A stretch of 64,000 nt of DNA from Bacteroidales bacterium (GTDB lineage: Bacteria > Bacteroidota > Bacteroidia > Bacteroidales > Paludibacteraceae). Location of the stretch: contig DUQG01000076.1 of the NCBI GenBank assembly GCA_012837935.1, positions 1 through 64,000 on the forward strand, in the 5' to 3' direction. The position numbers and the translations under genes are program-made. The notes beneath the pieces were generated by a model. The model made no database searches and had not been told where the DNA came from. It was given only the letters and a program-made list of their open reading frames with translations. How positions within the stretch are numbered: the first letter of the stretch is position 1; each line of letters opens with the position of its first letter. Of the stretch, positions 15,183 to 23,502 are shown piece after piece.

Positions 15183-16430
15183 TTAGAAAGTATAAGCTAA
15201 ACTTAGTTTTGTCGATTGCATTCTGCGAGCAACTCCCCAGTGCTCGAAAGCTCCATCAATACCTAAAATATTCATGGTAGTACGTTTGTGTGAAAATATC
15301 AAGCTTAAGCTCTTTGAAGAGTTGTTGAGAAAATAATATACGCCGGCTCCAACGTAAAATCCGTGATGTGTGGTGTATAAATAAAAGTCTAAACTTTGCG
15401 TACTGTTGTTAAATCGGGTGTCTTCTTTAACAATAAAACTGGGTGAGTATGCAATTTCTGCTGTTGGTCGCCATTTTCCGCTAGGCGGCAAAAAACGAAT
15501 TCCCAGAGAAGCATCTATTTTTAAGGCTTTGAAATCTATTTTGTATGAGTGATCCAATTCGCTCTTATGGGAAAGATGATTTTTGGTGGTATCTCTGGAA
15601 GCTCTTCCTGCTATCGGGCTCAGAGAAACAATGCCAAATAAATCGGTGTAGCGACTTATTCTGTCATTTTGCAAGTCATATCTAAGTCCGATTTGCGGTG
15701 AAAGACAAGCTGTTTTAAAGTAAACAAAGCTTGGGTCGTTGAAACTCACAAAACGGTAGGTGTGATAGTCGGCTCCGACTACAATTGAAAATTTTGATTT
15801 CACATATTTCTTCTTGATGTCATTTTCAAATACGATACATTCTTCGCCGGGTGAGCAGGTGTAAGCGTGGTACTCTTTGGTAATATCTACAAAATCTTCT
15901 TTTCTGAACTGTGTTCTTTTTATTTTCTTTTCCGCGTTGGGAAGAACTTGAAAAACATAATTCATTCTACCCTTATAACGGATATCATGAAACCTTTTAC
16001 CGTCAATTTTATAATCTCTGTCGTGGGTAATTTCCACCATTTCACCTTTTTCATTTTCAAAGAAATACCACTCTTCCATTGTATTGCTTTTAAGGTAAAA
16101 TAGGTTCATGTTTCCTTTTATTAGATACTCCAAAAACAAAGATGCAGGTGTTTGAGTCCCAACTTTAACCTCTTTTGAAATGTAAAACTTCCCTTCTTCC
16201 ACAAACCGATAACCGTAAATTTCACCGGGTGCGTATTGGGTTACATCGGTGGCTGATAGTGTTTTCTTAAAATAACACTGTCTTGAGTTATTCTCATCGG
16301 TGCTAAAATCAACGAAGCCATCCACCATATCATTTTGAAGAGTAATAATATAGGCTTCTTTGTAATTTCCTTGAGCAAACACAGTGGCACTCGTAAAAAA
16401 TAGTAGGATGGATAAAATAGAATATTTCAT
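15183..16430 (-). CDS. Envelope protein of unknown function, paralogue B
   Basis: 415 residues from ATG 16430. An upstream start at 16520 would add a second hydrophobic stretch and would overlap a TACTTTTG promoter element at 16456-16463, so the shorter form is chosen. Signal peptide ~1-20 (ending VFA-Q), then GNYKEAYIITLQNDMVDGFVDF as in paralogue A, a middle globular part, and a C-terminal barrel-like region ending SLAYTF. Probably the first gene of a two-gene operon. No specific function recognised. Confidence 0.75.
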   Translation of the reverse strand: MKYSILSILLFFTSATVFAQGNYKEAYIITLQNDMVDGFVDFSTDENNSRQCYFKKTLSATDVTQYAPGEIYGYRFVEEGKFYISKEVKVGTQTPASLFLEYLIKGNMNLFYLKSNTMEEWYFFENEKGEMVEITHDRDYKIDGKRFHDIRYKGRMNYVFQVLPNAEKKIKRTQFRKEDFVDITKEYHAYTCSPGEECIVFENDIKKKYVKSKFSIVVGADYHTYRFVSFNDPSFVYFKTACLSPQIGLRYDLQNDRISRYTDLFGIVSLSPIAGRASRDTTKNHLSHKSELDHSYKIDFKALKIDASLGIRFLPPSGKWRPTAEIAYSPSFIVKEDTRFNNSTQSLDFYLYTTHHGFYVGAGVYYFLNNSSKSLSLIFSHKRTTMNILGIDGAFEHWGVARRMQSTKLSLAYTF

Positions 16431-16455
16431 TTTATAGTGTTTTAAAATTAATCCG

Positions 16456-16463
16456 CAAAAGTA
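16456..16463 (-). promoter_or_regulatory. -7 promoter element of the paralogue operon (TACTTTTG)
   Basis: Minus-strand TACTTTTG fits TAnnTTTG and lies 26 bp before ATG 16430. It decides the start codon against the longer frame. Confidence 0.55.
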
Positions 16464-16593
16464 GCATAAAAAGATCGATAGAAAAAATAAAAGTAAAAAA
16501 AGACTCTTCTGTAGATTCAACCAGCAAATGCAATTTTTTTGTTTACAAATTTATAAAAAACACTAAATGGTTTTGTAAAATTAATTAAATATG

Positions 16594-16720
16594 TGCTTTT
16601 GTGTTATTATGAAAATTTTCTTTCGGCTGGATGTGTCCGTTTACCAACGGATGCCGAAAGTCCAAACTTTCTTGGTTAGGAAACCGAGAGTCCCAAAAGC
16701 GAAATCAAGCCGGAAAATCC
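16594..16720 (+). ncRNA. Candidate structured RNA, unassigned
   Basis: Inside the 392-nt gene-free stretch 16431-16822. Hairpin A: TTTCGGC (16621-16627)/GCCGAAA (16653-16659) with inner TCCGT (16636-16640)/ACGGA (16647-16651). Hairpin B: TCTTGGTT (16670-16677)/AACCGAGA (16682-16689). CGGCT (16624-16628) can alternatively pair with AGCCG (16708-16712), and GAAAGT with ACTTTC at 16656-16671, so two exclusive folds exist. A promoter-like TTTG (16572-16575)-N18-TGCTTTTG (16594-16601) would start RNA near 16608. It does not match SRP RNA, RNase P, tmRNA or a riboswitch I know. Confidence 0.45.
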
Positions 16721-16771
16721 TTTCTCAACTATTTTTAACCTATTAATCTGTGGGAAAATGAAAAATATTTG

Positions 16772-16803
16772 TAATTTTGTCAGTTAGATTACTGATAATT
16801 TTG
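16772..16803 (+). promoter_or_regulatory. Duplicated TAATTTTG promoter elements before the sigma-54 activator
   Basis: TAATTTTGTCAGTT occurs twice as a direct repeat (from 16772 and from 16796, 24 bp apart); each copy contains a TAnnTTTG match. The ATG follows 19 bp after the second. The TGTCAGTT part could be a repeated operator. Confidence 0.45.
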
Positions 16804-16822
16804 TCAGTTTTTTATCAGAAAT

Positions 16823-18067
16823 ATGAAACAGTCAGAAATACAGGCAGTTAAGCAAAGATTTGGAATAATAGGAAATTCGGAAGGACTGAATAGAGCTATA
16901 GATATAGCTGTGCAGGTAGCAGCAACTGACCTTTCAGTGCTTATAACCGGCGAAAGTGGTGTGGGAAAAGAGAATTTTCCGCAAATTATACATAGTTACA
17001 GCCATCGTAAACACGGACAGTATATAGCGGTAAACTGTGGCGCAATTCCCGAAGGTACGATTGATTCAGAATTGTTTGGACATGAGAAAGGTGCGTTTAC
17101 AGGCGCTACTTCCGATCGAAAAGGCTATTTTGAAGTGGCTGATGGCGGCACGATTTTTTTGGATGAGGTAGGAGAGTTGCCCTCGGCTACTCAGGTGCGG
17201 TTGTTGCGTGTGCTTGAAACGGGAGAGTTTATTCGAGTTGGTTCATCTAAAACACAAAAAACGGATGTACGTGTCGTAGCAGCAACCAATGTAAATATCC
17301 AAAAAGCCATTCAGGGAGGAAAATTCCGCGAGGATTTGTATTATCGATTGAATACGGTACCTATTTTTGTTCCGCCTTTGCGCGATAGAAGAGAAGATAT
17401 TCATCTATTGTTCAGAAAGTTTGCATCGGATTTTGCAGAAAAGTATAATATGCCGGCAATTCGTTTGACCGATGATGCTAGGCAGATGCTGGAAAATTAT
17501 TATTGGAATGGAAACGTGCGTCAGCTAAAAAACATAACCGAGCAAATTTCTGTTATCGAGCAACAAAGAGAAATTAATTCGGCTATACTTCGAAACTATT
17601 TGCCGAATGAAAATATGGAAAAACTTCCGGCATTGGTGCGAGGTTCGTCCGTTGACGAAAGAACTTTCCATAACGAGCGCGAAATACTTTATCAGGTGCT
17701 TTTTGATATGAAAAAAGATATTTCAGACCTGAAAAAAGTGGTACACGATTTGAGTGTTGGGAATGTGGTTCAAGCTACGGAGGCGCCGATTACGCCCACG
17801 ATTATTCACAGTGATACTTATACGCCACATGTGGCTCATGTGCGTGATAAATCGCCACAGTTTGATGATGCCGACGATGTGGAAACTATTCATGAAGTGG
17901 AATATTTTAAGGAAGAGGAACCGGTAACTTTGGCAGATATGGAGCGTGAGATGATACGGAAAACCTTGGAAAAACATCGTGGAAGACGAAAACCAGCTGC
18001 TGAGGAATTACAAATTTCAGAAAGAACACTTTATAGAAAGATTAAAGATTACGAGATTGATATTTAG
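16823..18067 (+). CDS. Sigma-54-dependent transcriptional activator without receiver domain
   Basis: 414 residues. The AAA+ domain starts almost at the N terminus: Walker A GESGVGKE (43-50), sigma-54 contact loop GAFTGA (90-95), Walker B GGTIFLDEVGEL (~109-120), arginine-finger region REDLYYRLNTVPI. A ~100-residue variable linker leads to a Fis-type HTH (GRRKPAAEELQISERTLYRKIKDYEI). With no receiver or GAF domain, its activity must be set by partners or by expression, as in PspF. It heads a run with lptE and secG, an order common in Bacteroidales. Confidence 0.9.
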   Translation: MKQSEIQAVKQRFGIIGNSEGLNRAIDIAVQVAATDLSVLITGESGVGKENFPQIIHSYSHRKHGQYIAVNCGAIPEGTIDSELFGHEKGAFTGATSDRKGYFEVADGGTIFLDEVGELPSATQVRLLRVLETGEFIRVGSSKTQKTDVRVVAATNVNIQKAIQGGKFREDLYYRLNTVPIFVPPLRDRREDIHLLFRKFASDFAEKYNMPAIRLTDDARQMLENYYWNGNVRQLKNITEQISVIEQQREINSAILRNYLPNENMEKLPALVRGSSVDERTFHNEREILYQVLFDMKKDISDLKKVVHDLSVGNVVQATEAPITPTIIHSDTYTPHVAHVRDKSPQFDDADDVETIHEVEYFKEEEPVTLADMEREMIRKTLEKHRGRRKPAAEELQISERTLYRKIKDYEIDI

Positions 18068-18128
18068 GGGATTACGAGCAAATTTCTCAATCGTAGATGT
18101 ATTCAAAAAGCATTATTACGCAATTTCG

Positions 18129-18653
18129 ATGAACAAACTTAAAAGACTATTATATATAAGCAGCCTTTATTTGATGGTTTTGCTTTTGGCTGGATGTAAA
18201 ATTTCTTATAGCTTTAATGCAGGTGCATTGGACTATAATATTTATAAGACGATTTCCATAGCAGATTTTCCTAACAATGCAGAATTGGTAAATCCAACTT
18301 TAGCACAAACTTTCTCGGAAGAATTGCGAGATAAATACACTCGCCAAACGAAACTTTCGATACTGAAAGAAGGTGGTGATATGCACTTGGAGGGTGAAAT
18401 TGTTGGTTATCAGCTTCAGGCTATGGCTATTAGCGCCGATTCGTATGCTTCGGAAACAAAATTAACGCTAACGATAAATGTGCGCTTTACGGATATGAAA
18501 AATCCGGCGAATGATATGGAAGATAAGCGTTATTCGGCATCTCAGCTCTTTGATAGTAACAGAATGTTGGCTGATGTGGAGCCTGAGTTGATTAGCATTA
18601 TGGTAAAAGAAATAGTAGATAAAATATACAATGATACGGTAGCAAAATGGTAA
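18129..18653 (+). CDS. LptE-like outer-membrane lipoprotein
   Basis: 174 residues from ATG 18129; a longer frame from 17979 would overlap the regulator gene and spoil the signal. Lipoprotein signal with lipobox LLLAGC (C~24). KISYSFNAGALDYN and the following strand-rich body match the LptE family of Bacteroidetes. The protein plugs the LptD barrel and helps LPS reach the outer leaflet. lptD is not in the window. The next gene follows after 1 bp. Confidence 0.85.
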   Translation: MNKLKRLLYISSLYLMVLLLAGCKISYSFNAGALDYNIYKTISIADFPNNAELVNPTLAQTFSEELRDKYTRQTKLSILKEGGDMHLEGEIVGYQLQAMAISADSYASETKLTLTINVRFTDMKNPANDMEDKRYSASQLFDSNRMLADVEPELISIMVKEIVDKIYNDTVAKW

Positions 18654-18654
18654 A

Positions 18655-19287
18655 ATGAGGTACGACGAATTTATTCAATACGTGAAACACCCTGAGAGTA
18701 TTTCGGAGAAAAATCAGGCAGAGTTTTTAGAGCTTTCTAACAAATACCCCTATTTTAGTTTAGCTAAGTGGATGTATTTGAAGTCGTTGCATGTAGCTGA
18801 AAGTGTTTACTTTGAACAAGAACTTAAAAAAAACACACTTTACGCACAGGATAGACGCAACTTGTACTATTATATACATCCGGATGTGCAGCATGAATAT
18901 GAAGCAGTTAACGTGAGAAGTAATAGCACCGGTAGTTATTTTGACATGATAGGCAAGTTGGATGAAAAAGGGGAAAATAATAAAACCACGCTAAGTTCTT
19001 TGGCTGAAAAACTACGTGCTGCACGTGAAATGTTGCAAGTTGAACCTGAAAAAAAAGAAGAACCAATTCCTGTTCAAGTAGAGGAAGAAGTTGTGTCTGA
19101 AAAAGGAATCGAAATGGTTGAGTTAATGTTTGAAGAAAAAGAAAAGGAAGCAAAGAGTTTAATTCGTGAGAAGAAGTATCGGGAAGCAATTGAAATTTTA
19201 GAGGAATTAAATTTGATTAATCCAAAAAAAAGTATTTACTTTGCAGACCAAATTCGATTTTTGAGAAAAATCATAGAAATTTCATAA
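18655..19287 (+). CDS. TPR-like protein of unknown function
   Basis: 210 residues, soluble, no signal. An N-terminal helical region (YDEFIQYVKHPESISEKNQAEFLELSNKYPYF and AKWMYLKSL) is followed by an acidic linker of E/K/V repeats. A C-terminal TPR-like hairpin (EAKSLIREKKYREAIEILEELNLINPKKSIYFADQIRFL) closes it. It is conserved in place between lptE and secG in Bacteroidales as far as I recall, with no assigned function. A scaffold role at the membrane is possible. Confidence 0.7.
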   Translation: MRYDEFIQYVKHPESISEKNQAEFLELSNKYPYFSLAKWMYLKSLHVAESVYFEQELKKNTLYAQDRRNLYYYIHPDVQHEYEAVNVRSNSTGSYFDMIGKLDEKGENNKTTLSSLAEKLRAAREMLQVEPEKKEEPIPVQVEEEVVSEKGIEMVELMFEEKEKEAKSLIREKKYREAIEILEELNLINPKKSIYFADQIRFLRKIIEIS

Positions 19288-19305
19288 AAAACCAAGATTA
19301 TAATT

Positions 19306-19683
19306 ATGTATATTACTTTAATTATCCTAATCATTTTAGCTGCATTATTGTTAACGCTTATTGTGCTAGTGCAGAACTCAAAAGGTGGCGGTTTGGCTGC
19401 CGGATTTCAGTCTTCCAACCAAATTATGGGTGTGCGTAAGACAACAGACTTCCTTGAAAAAGCAACTTGGGGATTGGCAGGTTTTGTAATCATTATGTCA
19501 ATCATTGCTGTTGGAGTTGGTTCAAGTAGAAATGTTGATACATCAAACCAATCAGCTATTCAAGGTGAAGCTGTTGATATCCAAAGACAAATTCAGGAAG
19601 GAACAGCTGTTCCTAACTTTGGTGAGGTACCACAAGTAAATCCTGACGCTGCAGCAAGTGAAGAGACTGCGCCACAACAATAA
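19306..19683 (+). CDS. secG: Preprotein translocase subunit SecG
   Basis: 125 residues. Two membrane helices (~2-22 and 54-74) flank the conserved loop QNSKGGGLAAGFQSSNQIMGVRKTTDFLEKATW. It is a small subunit of the SecYEG channel. The C-terminal ~45 residues are a Q/E-rich periplasmic tail, usual in Bacteroidetes. It ends the regulator-lptE-TPR-secG run, followed by a clear terminator. Confidence 0.95.
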   Translation: MYITLIILIILAALLLTLIVLVQNSKGGGLAAGFQSSNQIMGVRKTTDFLEKATWGLAGFVIIMSIIAVGVGSSRNVDTSNQSAIQGEAVDIQRQIQEGTAVPNFGEVPQVNPDAAASEETAPQQ

Positions 19684-19710
19684 TACAGTTTTGCTTGTAG
19701 AAATAACAAA

Positions 19711-19745
19711 AGCGTATCAAATAATTTGTTTGATACGTTTTTTTG
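19711..19745 (+). terminator. Intrinsic terminator after secG
   Basis: CGTATCAAA (19713-19721) pairs with TTTGATACG (19729-19737), 7-nt loop, followed by a T-run. It lies before the next ATG at 19782 and excludes an earlier start for that gene. Confidence 0.85.
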
Positions 19746-19781
19746 TATAGAAAGTATTTGTTTATAAACTTATTAGATATT

Positions 19782-20420
19782 ATGACATTAGATTATATTA
19801 CCATTATTGATTATTTGGGTACATTTGCTTTTGCTATTAGTGGTATCCGAATGGCTGCTACGAGACGTTTTGACTGGTTCGGAGCTTATGTGGTAGGTTT
19901 GATCACTGCTATCGGTGGCGGGACTACGCGTGATGTGTTGCTCGACGTTACCCCGTTTTGGATGATACAGCCATCTTATTTGATTGTAACCGGATTAGCA
20001 CTTTTGTTTGTAATTGCATTCGGTAAGTGGGTAGTTAAACTAAATTATACTATTTTTGTGTTTGACGCTATTGGTTTGGGACTTTTTACCGTAGTGGGTA
20101 TAGATAAGGCAATAACGTATGGTTACGAGGAGGCATGGTGGATAGCCATAGCCATGGGGATGATAACGGGTGCTGTAGGAGGTTTGATTCGTGATGTGTT
20201 GCTTAATCAAGTGCCTTTGATTTTAAGGAAAGACTTTTATGCTATGGCATGTATCTTTGGCGGTTTAATCTATTTTGCATGTCTTTGGATTGGTATTAAT
20301 GAAGCGACTACGCAGACTATTACCCTTGTTAGTGTGATAGTAATTCGAATTTTGGCAGTTCGCTTTCATATCGGTCTTCCTGTGCTTGGCGGCGAGGAAT
20401 TTAAGGAGGAAGAGTCTTAA
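19782..20420 (+). CDS. TRIC-type (UPF0126/YicG) cation channel family membrane protein
   Basis: 212 residues from ATG 19782. Seven hydrophobic segments form two similar halves, each with a glycine-rich GG(G/L).RDVLL motif: AIGGGTTRDVLLDVTPFWM and AVGGLIRDVLLNQVPLIL. This is the signature of the trimeric intracellular cation channel (TRIC) family in prokaryotes, thought to conduct K+. Substrate in vivo is unproven. It has its own transcript start after the secG terminator. Confidence 0.9.
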   Translation: MTLDYITIIDYLGTFAFAISGIRMAATRRFDWFGAYVVGLITAIGGGTTRDVLLDVTPFWMIQPSYLIVTGLALLFVIAFGKWVVKLNYTIFVFDAIGLGLFTVVGIDKAITYGYEEAWWIAIAMGMITGAVGGLIRDVLLNQVPLILRKDFYAMACIFGGLIYFACLWIGINEATTQTITLVSVIVIRILAVRFHIGLPVLGGEEFKEEES

Positions 20421-20453
20421 TTTGTCGGTTTTGCCTGAAAAACATAAATAATT

Positions 20454-21032
20454 GTGTTACAAATAGATAATACCATAATAAGCTTAAACTTGCTGGAAGA
20501 GTGTTTCGTATGCGATTTAAGCTGGTGCAAAGGTATCTGCTGTGTAGAAGGCGATGCAGGTGCACCACTGGAAAAAGCAGAGATAGAGACACTTGAAAAG
20601 ATATTACCGGAAGTCTGGGATGATTTGCCAAAGGCTTCTCAAAAAGTAATCAAAAAGCAGGGAGTATATTATATTGATGATGATGGCGAGCCTGTTACGT
20701 CTATTGTGGGTAATCAAGAATGTGTTTTTGCTTATCAAGAGAAAACCGGAATATGGAAGTGCGCCATAGAAAAGGCTTACCGAGAGGGACGAATAGATTT
20801 TTATAAACCTATTTCGTGCCACCTTTATCCCATTCGTTTGCAAAAATACAAAGAGTTGACTGCAGTAAATGTGCACAGATGGAGTGTGTGTGAATGCGCT
20901 CGTGTGAGAGGCAAAAATTTGAATGTGCCTGTTTATCAATTTCTTAAAGAACCACTTATTCGTCGATTTGGAAAAGAATGGTACGAACAACTGGAAATTG
21001 CAGCGAAAGAATTTAATAGTTCTGAGTTCTGA
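20454..21032 (+). CDS. DUF3109 family Cys-rich protein
   Basis: 192 residues from a GTG start. It carries Cys clusters ECFVCDLSWCKGICCVEG (~16-33), QECVFAY, WKCAIEKAY, ISCHLYPIR and CECARV, matching DUF3109, which resembles YkgJ-type zinc or iron-sulfur proteins. Function unknown. It starts 34 bp after the channel gene and may be co-transcribed. A run of short repeats begins right at its stop codon. Confidence 0.85.
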   Translation: MLQIDNTIISLNLLEECFVCDLSWCKGICCVEGDAGAPLEKAEIETLEKILPEVWDDLPKASQKVIKKQGVYYIDDDGEPVTSIVGNQECVFAYQEKTGIWKCAIEKAYREGRIDFYKPISCHLYPIRLQKYKELTAVNVHRWSVCECARVRGKNLNVPVYQFLKEPLIRRFGKEWYEQLEIAAKEFNSSEF

Positions 21033-21234
21033 GTTTTGAGTTCAGAGTAGGCAATTTCTGTATCATTGAACAACGGGATAAACCGGCTGGGAGCGGTTAA
21101 TCCCTGTCTTAATCTACAAAGTTTATCCAAGAAGAACAAATTCAGATAAAACATTAAGATTAATTAAGAAGTTTAGATACATTAAGACCCTCTTAATGAA
21201 AGCCTTAACTAATTCTTAATTCCTTAATGTTAAA
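21022..21234. repeat. Intergenic repeat cluster before cinA
   Basis: Three elements. (1) 21022-21050: a GTTCTGA-type short-period repeat covering the DUF3109 stop codon. (2) 21075-21104: hairpin GGGAT-A-AACCG / CGGTT-A-ATCCC with one internal mismatch and an 8-nt loop; relatives with the same geometry lie at 39056 and 39128. (3) ~21152-21234: an imperfect inverted repeat whose arms carry AACATTAAG / CTTAATGTT-like sequences, dense in ATTAAG. No ORF or clear promoter is seen. Confidence 0.55.
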
Positions 21235-21291
21235 GAAAAGACAATAAAAAAGATTGAGCAATTAATTTTTTAATAGAGCAAACATAGCACT

Positions 21292-22533
21292 TTGATAGAA
21301 ATAATTACCATAGGAGATGAAATTCTGATTGGGCAGATTGTGGATACAAACTCTGCATGGATGGCTGTGGAGTTAAATAATGCCGGATTTCAGTTATCGC
21401 AGATTACATCTGTTCACGATGATGCAGAGTTGATTAAATCGGCATTGGATTTGGCACTGGAGAAGAATGATATTGTGTTGCTGACAGGCGGTCTGGGTCC
21501 AACCAAAGACGACTTGACAAAGCTGACTTTGGCAGATTATTTCGATACGGAATTGGTTTATGATGAGTCGGTTTATCAAAATATCGAATCTCTTTATCGC
21601 ACTCGACCGAGTGTGTTGAATGAACTGACCAAAGCGCAAGCATTGGTTCCAAAAGCTTGTACCGTAATTCAAAATAGAGTGGGTACAGCACCGATTATGT
21701 GGTTTGAGCGCGATGAGAAAGTGGTTGTTTCTATGCCGGGCGTGCCTTTTGAGATGAAAAAGGCAATGACGGATGAGGTAATTCCGCGTTTGATGAAAAA
21801 GTTTAATAGAAATGCGGTTATAAATCAGACAGTTCAGGTGTTTGGATATGGCGAATCATCGCTGGCTTTGAAAATAGAGGAGTGGGAGAATGCTTTGCCG
21901 GATTATCTGCATTTGGCTTATTTGCCAAGTTTTGGTTTGGTAAAATTACGACTTTCGGGAGCATTGACGAACGGGAATGAGTTGCAAGCTGAAATAGACA
22001 GACAGTTCGGACTTTTAGATGAAATACTTGGAGATGCGATTATTGCTCGAAATGACTTTCCATTAGAAAAAAACTTAGGCGAGATGCTACGTGCCAAAAA
22101 ACTGACAATTGCAGTAGCTGAAAGTTGCACAGGCGGCAATATCGCGCATAAAATTACATCCCTAGCCGGAAGTTCGGAATATTTTATCGGCTCTGTAACA
22201 GCTTATCAAAATGAAGTAAAGGAGAATTTTCTCGGAGTAAGTTCCGAGGACTTAAAAAGCTATGGTGCAGTAAGTCAACAGGTGGTGGAGCAGATGGCTG
22301 AGGGAGTTCGAAAAAAGATGAACACTGATATTTCCATTGCTACATCCGGAATTGCAGGACCAAATGGTGGAACGGAAGAAAAGCCTGTTGGAACTGTTTG
22401 GATTGCTGTTTCAATGAAAGATAAAACTATTAGTCAGAAATATTATTTTGGAAATCATTCCCGTGAAAATATCATTGAAAGAAGTACCGTGTCAGCAATG
22501 ATTTTGGCGATGGAATTAATAAAAGGAATCTAG
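21292..22533 (+). CDS. cinA: CinA-like protein (nicotinamide mononucleotide deamidase domain)
   Basis: 413 residues from a TTG start. The N-terminal MoaB/MogA-like domain (IEIITIGDEILIGQIVDTNSAW, LTGGLGPTKDDLT) is joined to the C-terminal PncC domain (AESCTGGNIAHKIT, IATSGIAGPNGGTEEKPVG). CinA proteins recycle NMN for NAD synthesis and hydrolyse ADP-ribose; the old 'competence' name is historical. Full length, both domains intact. It lies directly before the rpmB operon, which has its own promoter. Confidence 0.92.
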   Translation: MIEIITIGDEILIGQIVDTNSAWMAVELNNAGFQLSQITSVHDDAELIKSALDLALEKNDIVLLTGGLGPTKDDLTKLTLADYFDTELVYDESVYQNIESLYRTRPSVLNELTKAQALVPKACTVIQNRVGTAPIMWFERDEKVVVSMPGVPFEMKKAMTDEVIPRLMKKFNRNAVINQTVQVFGYGESSLALKIEEWENALPDYLHLAYLPSFGLVKLRLSGALTNGNELQAEIDRQFGLLDEILGDAIIARNDFPLEKNLGEMLRAKKLTIAVAESCTGGNIAHKITSLAGSSEYFIGSVTAYQNEVKENFLGVSSEDLKSYGAVSQQVVEQMAEGVRKKMNTDISIATSGIAGPNGGTEEKPVGTVWIAVSMKDKTISQKYYFGNHSRENIIERSTVSAMILAMELIKGI

Positions 22534-22625
22534 CAATTTTCACAGAATTTCATTCCTTTTGGAAGTTGTTTTAGAGGATATTAAAGTGTTAAATTTTAGA
22601 AAATTAAAAATATCCTTTAATAATA

Positions 22626-22657
22626 TTTGCATAGAATAAAAAAAAACAGTATTTTTG
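22626..22657 (+). promoter_or_regulatory. Promoter of the rpmB-rpmG-DUF4295 operon
   Basis: TTTG (22626-22629)-N20-TATTTTTG (22650-22657): a full match to the Bacteroidetes sigma-ABfr consensus with ideal spacing. Transcription would start near 22664, 45 nt before the rpmB ATG. Confidence 0.8.
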
Positions 22658-22708
22658 CAGTCCGTTTTTGAGAAAAAATAAACTAAGAAATTAAAAAGAT
22701 ATACAGCG

Positions 22709-22948
22709 ATGTCAAAAATTTGTCAAATAACCGGCAAAAAAGCAATGGTAGGGAACAATGTTTCACACTCAAAACGTCGTACCAAACGCACATTTGATGT
22801 AAACTTGTTCAGAAAAAAATTCTACTGGGTAGAACAAGATATGTGGATCAGCCTAAGAATATCGGCAGCCGGATTGCGTACCATTAACAAAATAGGTTTG
22901 GATGCAGCTATTAAACAAGCTGCAGAAAAAGGGTATTTATACGTATAA
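22709..22948 (+). CDS. rpmB: 50S ribosomal protein L28
   Basis: 79 residues, full length. [29 protein letters not shown] is the classic L28 N terminus. The first CxxTGK motif lacks the second Cys pair, so it is probably a zinc-free form. First gene of a three-gene translation operon. Confidence 0.97.
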   Translation: MSKICQITGKKAMVGNNVSHSKRRTKRTFDVNLFRKKFYWVEQDMWISLRISAAGLRTINKIGLDAAIKQAAEKGYLYV

Positions 22949-22966
22949 TTAAAGGGGGAAAACACG

Positions 22967-23155
22967 ATGTCAAAAAAAGTAAAAGATGCAAGAATACAGG
23001 TGATTTTAGAATGCACCGAGCACAAAGCAAGTGGTATGCCGGGTACATCTCGTTACATTACAACGAAAAGTAGAAAAAACACCCCGGGAAGAATGGAGTT
23101 GAAAAAATACAACCCAATTCTGAAAAGAATGACAATTCATAAAGAAATCAAATAA
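22967..23155 (+). CDS. rpmG: 50S ribosomal protein L33
   Basis: 62 residues; [43 protein letters not shown] is typical L33. Only one Cys (ILEC) remains, so the zinc ribbon is absent; a zinc-independent (C-minus) form. Starts 18 bp after rpmB. Confidence 0.97.
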   Translation: MSKKVKDARIQVILECTEHKASGMPGTSRYITTKSRKNTPGRMELKKYNPILKRMTIHKEIK

Positions 23156-23167
23156 AATATTTAAGTT

Positions 23168-23320
23168 ATGGCAAAGAAGGCGGTTGTAAGTTTGCAAAAA
23201 GGTGAAGGTCGTACCTTTTCCAAGGTGATTAAGATGGTAAAATCGCCTAAAACTGGTGCGTACGTATTCCAAGAGGAAATGGTGCACAATGAAAAAGTTA
23301 AAGAGTATTTGGCAAAATAA
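23168..23320 (+). CDS. DUF4295 family small basic protein
   Basis: 50 residues, ATG at 23168, TAA at 23318-23320. It begins MAKKAVVSLQKGEGRTFSKV and ends HNEKVKEYLAK. Small, basic and always, as I recall, placed after rpmG in Bacteroidetes, so a ribosome-linked role is likely but unproven. A terminator follows 27 bp later. Confidence 0.85.
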   Translation: MAKKAVVSLQKGEGRTFSKVIKMVKSPKTGAYVFQEEMVHNEKVKEYLAK

Positions 23321-23347
23321 GTTTTTGTCAAGTCTGAAAAATATTTA

Positions 23348-23381
23348 ATCCTTTCATTTTATAATGAAAGGATTTTTTTTT
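23348..23381 (+). terminator. Terminator after DUF4295
   Basis: An 11-bp stem ATCCTTTCATT / AATGAAAGGAT with a TTAT loop, followed by T9. It ends the rpmB operon; the T-run also provides the -33 TTTG of the ftsY promoter. Confidence 0.9.
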
Positions 23382-23408
23382 GTTATTGATTGAAAAATAT
23401 TAACTTTG
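23379..23408 (+). promoter_or_regulatory. Promoter of ftsY
   Basis: TTTG (23379-23382)-N18-TAACTTTG (23401-23408). Spacing is one short of the usual 19. The start would be near 23415, giving an ~88-nt leader that contains a CCTGCTT/AAGTAGG hairpin (23466-23483). Confidence 0.55.
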
Positions 23409-23502
23409 TGAAATGTAAAAAACTGTCCGATTTAATCGGTTGTTTGTTGATTTTTTTTTGAAACACCTGCTTTCGCAAGTAGGATTAAAAAAATAAAAAA
23501 AT

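Noticed and set aside
16431-16520. 30-residue N-terminal extension of envelope paralogue B
   Set aside because: It would put two hydrophobic segments in tandem and place the start upstream of a good -7 promoter element; the ATG at 16430 gives a proper signal peptide matching paralogue A.
16594-16720. SRP RNA, RNase P RNA, tmRNA or a known riboswitch
   Set aside because: The diagnostic conserved cores of these RNAs are not present; kept only as an unassigned candidate.
17979-18128. 50-residue N-terminal extension of LptE
   Set aside because: It lies inside the Fis-type HTH codons of the activator gene and would hide the lipoprotein signal.
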